This document shows, in pieces, positions 4,122-6,079 of a stretch of DNA of 6,079 bases; positions within the stretch are counted from its first letter, which is position 1; each line of letters starts with the position of its first letter. Origin of the DNA: Bacillota bacterium. GTDB taxonomy: Bacteria; Bacillota; Dethiobacteria; DTU022; UBA8154. The DNA lies in the NCBI GenBank assembly GCA_003444595.1, contig DLUO01000193.1:3426-9504 (forward strand). The letters run 5' to 3'. Below the pieces are notes generated by a model, which was not told where the DNA came from, did no database searches, and was given only the letters and a program-made list of their open reading frames with translations. Position numbers and translations under genes: made by a program.

Positions 4122-6079
4122 ATGATTACGGATAATAAGACCGCCTTGGCCATTGAAGAAGAAAGTGAAAAAGAGGAAGAGAAAAAGCACGCCGTCTCTT
4201 TCATTTTGGCTCTACATAACCACCAACCCATAGGCAATTTGCCGGAGGTCTATGCGACAGCCTTCGACGATGCCTACGCTCCTTTTATTGAGACCCTTTA
4301 TCGTTATCCATCCATAAAAGCAGTTCTGCACTATTCCGGGATTTTGTTGGAATGGATAGAGAAGAACAGGCCTTCATTTCTGTTTACTCTGCGGGAGATG
4401 GTAGAGAGAGGACAAGTTGAAATTATGGGCGGCGGTTATTATGAGCCTATCCTGCCGATTATCCCCGATAGCGATAAAAGAGGACAAATCCGTAAATTGA
4501 GCCGCTACCTGCAGGAGATGCTGGGTGTAGAAGCCAGGGGTATGTGGCTTGCGGAACGTATCTGGGAGCCACACCTGGCGCTGCCTCTTTATCAGGCAGG
4601 GATACGGTATGTTGTCGTTGATGATGCGCATTTTCAGGAACTGGGCATGAAAAGCGAGGAACTGACAGGCTACTACCTGACGGAAGAACAGGGCTGTCCG
4701 CTAAAGATATTTCCTATTAGTGAAAAGCTCCGCTATCTTATTCCCTTTGAAAAGGCGGATAAAACGCTGGAATTTTTTTCTCAGCTGGCCGCTCGGGGTG
4801 ATGGTGCCCTGGCTGTTCTGGCCGATGACGGAGAAAAGTTCGGTGTTTGGCCGGGGACCAAGGCTCATGTTTATGAGCAGGGATGGTTGGATGAATTTTT
4901 CCGTCTATTGACGGAAAACGCGGAGTGGATTAAAACAAGGACATTTAGCGATTACATGGATAAATACCCTCCCAAGGGGAGAATTTATCTGCCGGCCGCT
5001 TCTTATCGGGAGATGAAACAATGGGCAGGGGGGTTCTGGCGCAATTTCCTGGTTCGCTATCCCGAAAGTAACCGCATGCACAAAAAAATGCTGGCGGTAA
5101 GAAAACGGCTGGAGCAGGTTCCCCGCAGAGCCGCCCGTAATAGAGCCAGGGATTTTCTCTGGGCCTCCCAGTGCAACTGCGCCTACTGGCACGGCGTTTT
5201 TGGCGGCCTATACCTCAATTTTCTCCGGGCAGCCGTTCACGAAAACATTATTAAAGCGGAAAACATTATTGTCAGGGAAATGCATCCCCGTGACAACTGG
5301 CTGGAAATGAAGGTCGAAGACCGGGACTATGACGGGTTTCAGGAAATAGTGCTCAATAATGAATATTTCGGTTTGCTCCTGTCTCCTAACAGGGGAGGCA
5401 GTCTCTGGGATCTCTCCTATCGCCCTGCGGCTATTAATCTTCTTGATACGCTAACCAGAAGGCCCGAGCCCTACCATGACGACCTGTTAAAGCAGGATGT
5501 TGAGATAAAGAAAGAAGAAGAAGGGGACGGAGCAAAAACCATACATGGCAGATTTGCTGTCAAGGAAGACGGACTTAAGGAATATCTTATCTATGACCGC
5601 TATCCACGTGGTTCTTTAATGGATCATATTCTGCCGCTGGAGCTGGAGCTGGAAGCTTTCAGCAGGGGGGAGTACAGTGAGAAAGGAGACTTTTTGCTGC
5701 AGCCGTACCGTGCTGTACTGGAGTACGAACGCGGCCAGGCCACGGCGATTTTTTCCCGGCGCGGAAAAATTGAAGAGCAGGGAGAGTTGTCACTGCAAAA
5801 AAAGGTAGCCCTTAAAGCCTCCTCCAATAACATACAGGTAAACTATGACCTGCAAAACGGGGGAAATGATGTTTCTTTCAGGTTTGGCGTGGAGTTTAAC
5901 CTGGCTTTTCTTTCCGGTTACGCACCGGACCGCTACTACCATATTCCCGGGCGGAAGCTTGAAGAGGCGCACCTGGCCAGTAAGGGCGTGGAAGAGGAAG
6001 TGGCGGAGCTATTTATTTTCGACGAATGGAGAAAACTGATCCTTTCCCTGCGTTTTTCACCGCCTGCCAGAATCTGGCG
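4122..6079 (+). CDS. GH57 4-alpha-glucanotransferase/alpha-amylase, lacking only the C-terminal end
   Basis: This enzyme moves or hydrolyses alpha-1,4-glucan segments in the cytoplasm, remodelling glycogen and maltodextrins. The 652 visible residues run off the right edge; relatives such as the Thermococcus litoralis glucanotransferase have about 660, and with an N-terminal extension here some tens of residues are probably missing. The GH57 conserved regions appear in order: LHNHQPIGN (31-39), GGGYYEPILP (103-112), WLAERIWEP (142-150, nucleophile E145), LADDGEKFGVWPG (233-245, acid/base aspartate D235 or D236), and NCAYWHGVFGGLYL (352-365). A helical DUF1925-like segment follows the barrel (about 300-385), then a beta-rich DUF1926-like C-terminal domain from about 395. 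The first 22 residues are an unusual Glu/Lys-rich tail ahead of the barrel. AGAGGGTG (4106-4113) lies 8 nt before the ATG and fixes the start. It is the third gene of the operon. Glucanotransferase is favoured over amylase by overall likeness to the Thermococcales enzymes. Confidence 0.94.
   Translation, partial: MITDNKTALAIEEESEKEEEKKHAVSFILALHNHQPIGNLPEVYATAFDDAYAPFIETLYRYPSIKAVLHYSGILLEWIEKNRPSFLFTLREMVERGQVEIMGGGYYEPILPIIPDSDKRGQIRKLSRYLQEMLGVEARGMWLAERIWEPHLALPLYQAGIRYVVVDDAHFQELGMKSEELTGYYLTEEQGCPLKIFPISEKLRYLIPFEKADKTLEFFSQLAARGDGALAVLADDGEKFGVWPGTKAHVYEQGWLDEFFRLLTENAEWIKTRTFSDYMDKYPPKGRIYLPAASYREMKQWAGGFWRNFLVRYPESNRMHKKMLAVRKRLEQVPRRAARNRARDFLWASQCNCAYWHGVFGGLYLNFLRAAVHENIIKAENIIVREMHPRDNWLEMKVEDRDYDGFQEIVLNNEYFGLLLSPNRGGSLWDLSYRPAAINLLDTLTRRPEPYHDDLLKQDVEIKKEEEGDGAKTIHGRFAVKEDGLKEYLIYDRYPRGSLMDHILPLELELEAFSRGEYSEKGDFLLQPYRAVLEYERGQATAIFSRRGKIEEQGELSLQKKVALKASSNNIQVNYDLQNGGNDVSFRFGVEFNLAFLSGYAPDRYYHIPGRKLEEAHLASKGVEEEVAELFIFDEWRKLILSLRFSPPARIW

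Noticed and set aside
4905..5192. Minus-strand open frame inside the GH57 glucanotransferase
   Set aside because: It is antisense to a region encoding the conserved GH57/DUF1925-like segment; no ribosome binding site or family match was seen.

Overview
The window holds most of a compact alpha-glucan (glycogen) island arranged as two divergent transcription units around a short shared control region (about 1392-1529). The gene complement suggests an anaerobic, possibly thermophilic low-to-mid GC Firmicute of the Clostridia. The reasons are Shine-Dalgarno sites of the AGGAGGTG type before every gene, TTG and GTG codons competing as starts, roughly even base composition, and DUF4912 next to a DUF1957-type GH57 enzyme, a pairing I associate with such bacteria. 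This placement is an inference and no taxonomic marker is present.

Left arm, minus strand: a 171-residue DUF4912 protein (876-1391) comes first. A 206-bp intergenic stretch follows (670-875), which contains three palindromic 14-bp iterons. Then comes the N-terminal 223 residues of a GH57 1,4-alpha-glucan branching enzyme (start at 669), cut off by the left window edge before its catalytic aspartate.

Right arm, plus strand: a GT5 glycogen synthase (1530-2972), a GalT-family hexose-1-phosphate nucleotidyltransferase (3041-4054) and a GH57 4-alpha-glucanotransferase/alpha-amylase (4122 to the right edge, nearly complete) follow at gaps of 68 and 67 nt with no terminator visible. They look like one operon.

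Together the genes cover nucleotide-sugar handling (GalT family), chain elongation (GT5), branching (GH57 branching enzyme) and chain rearrangement or breakdown (GH57 glucanotransferase), plus a DUF4912 protein of unknown role. The glycogen synthase resembles the shorter archaeal (Pyrococcus-type) GT5 enzymes more than classical bacterial GlgA, and both glucan-modifying enzymes are GH57 rather than GH13. The island therefore reads as an archaeal-style glycogen module in a bacterium. No GlgC (ADP-glucose pyrophosphorylase) or glycogen phosphorylase lies inside the window.

The points most worth a second look are the AAGTNACTT iteron array before the branching enzyme, the DUF4912 protein as a candidate glycogen accessory factor, the HPHWQ active site of the GalT homologue, and coding-like sequence in the +1 frame just past the galT stop. 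No RNA genes, mobile elements, CRISPR arrays or origins were seen, and no stretch over 300 bases lacks a gene.
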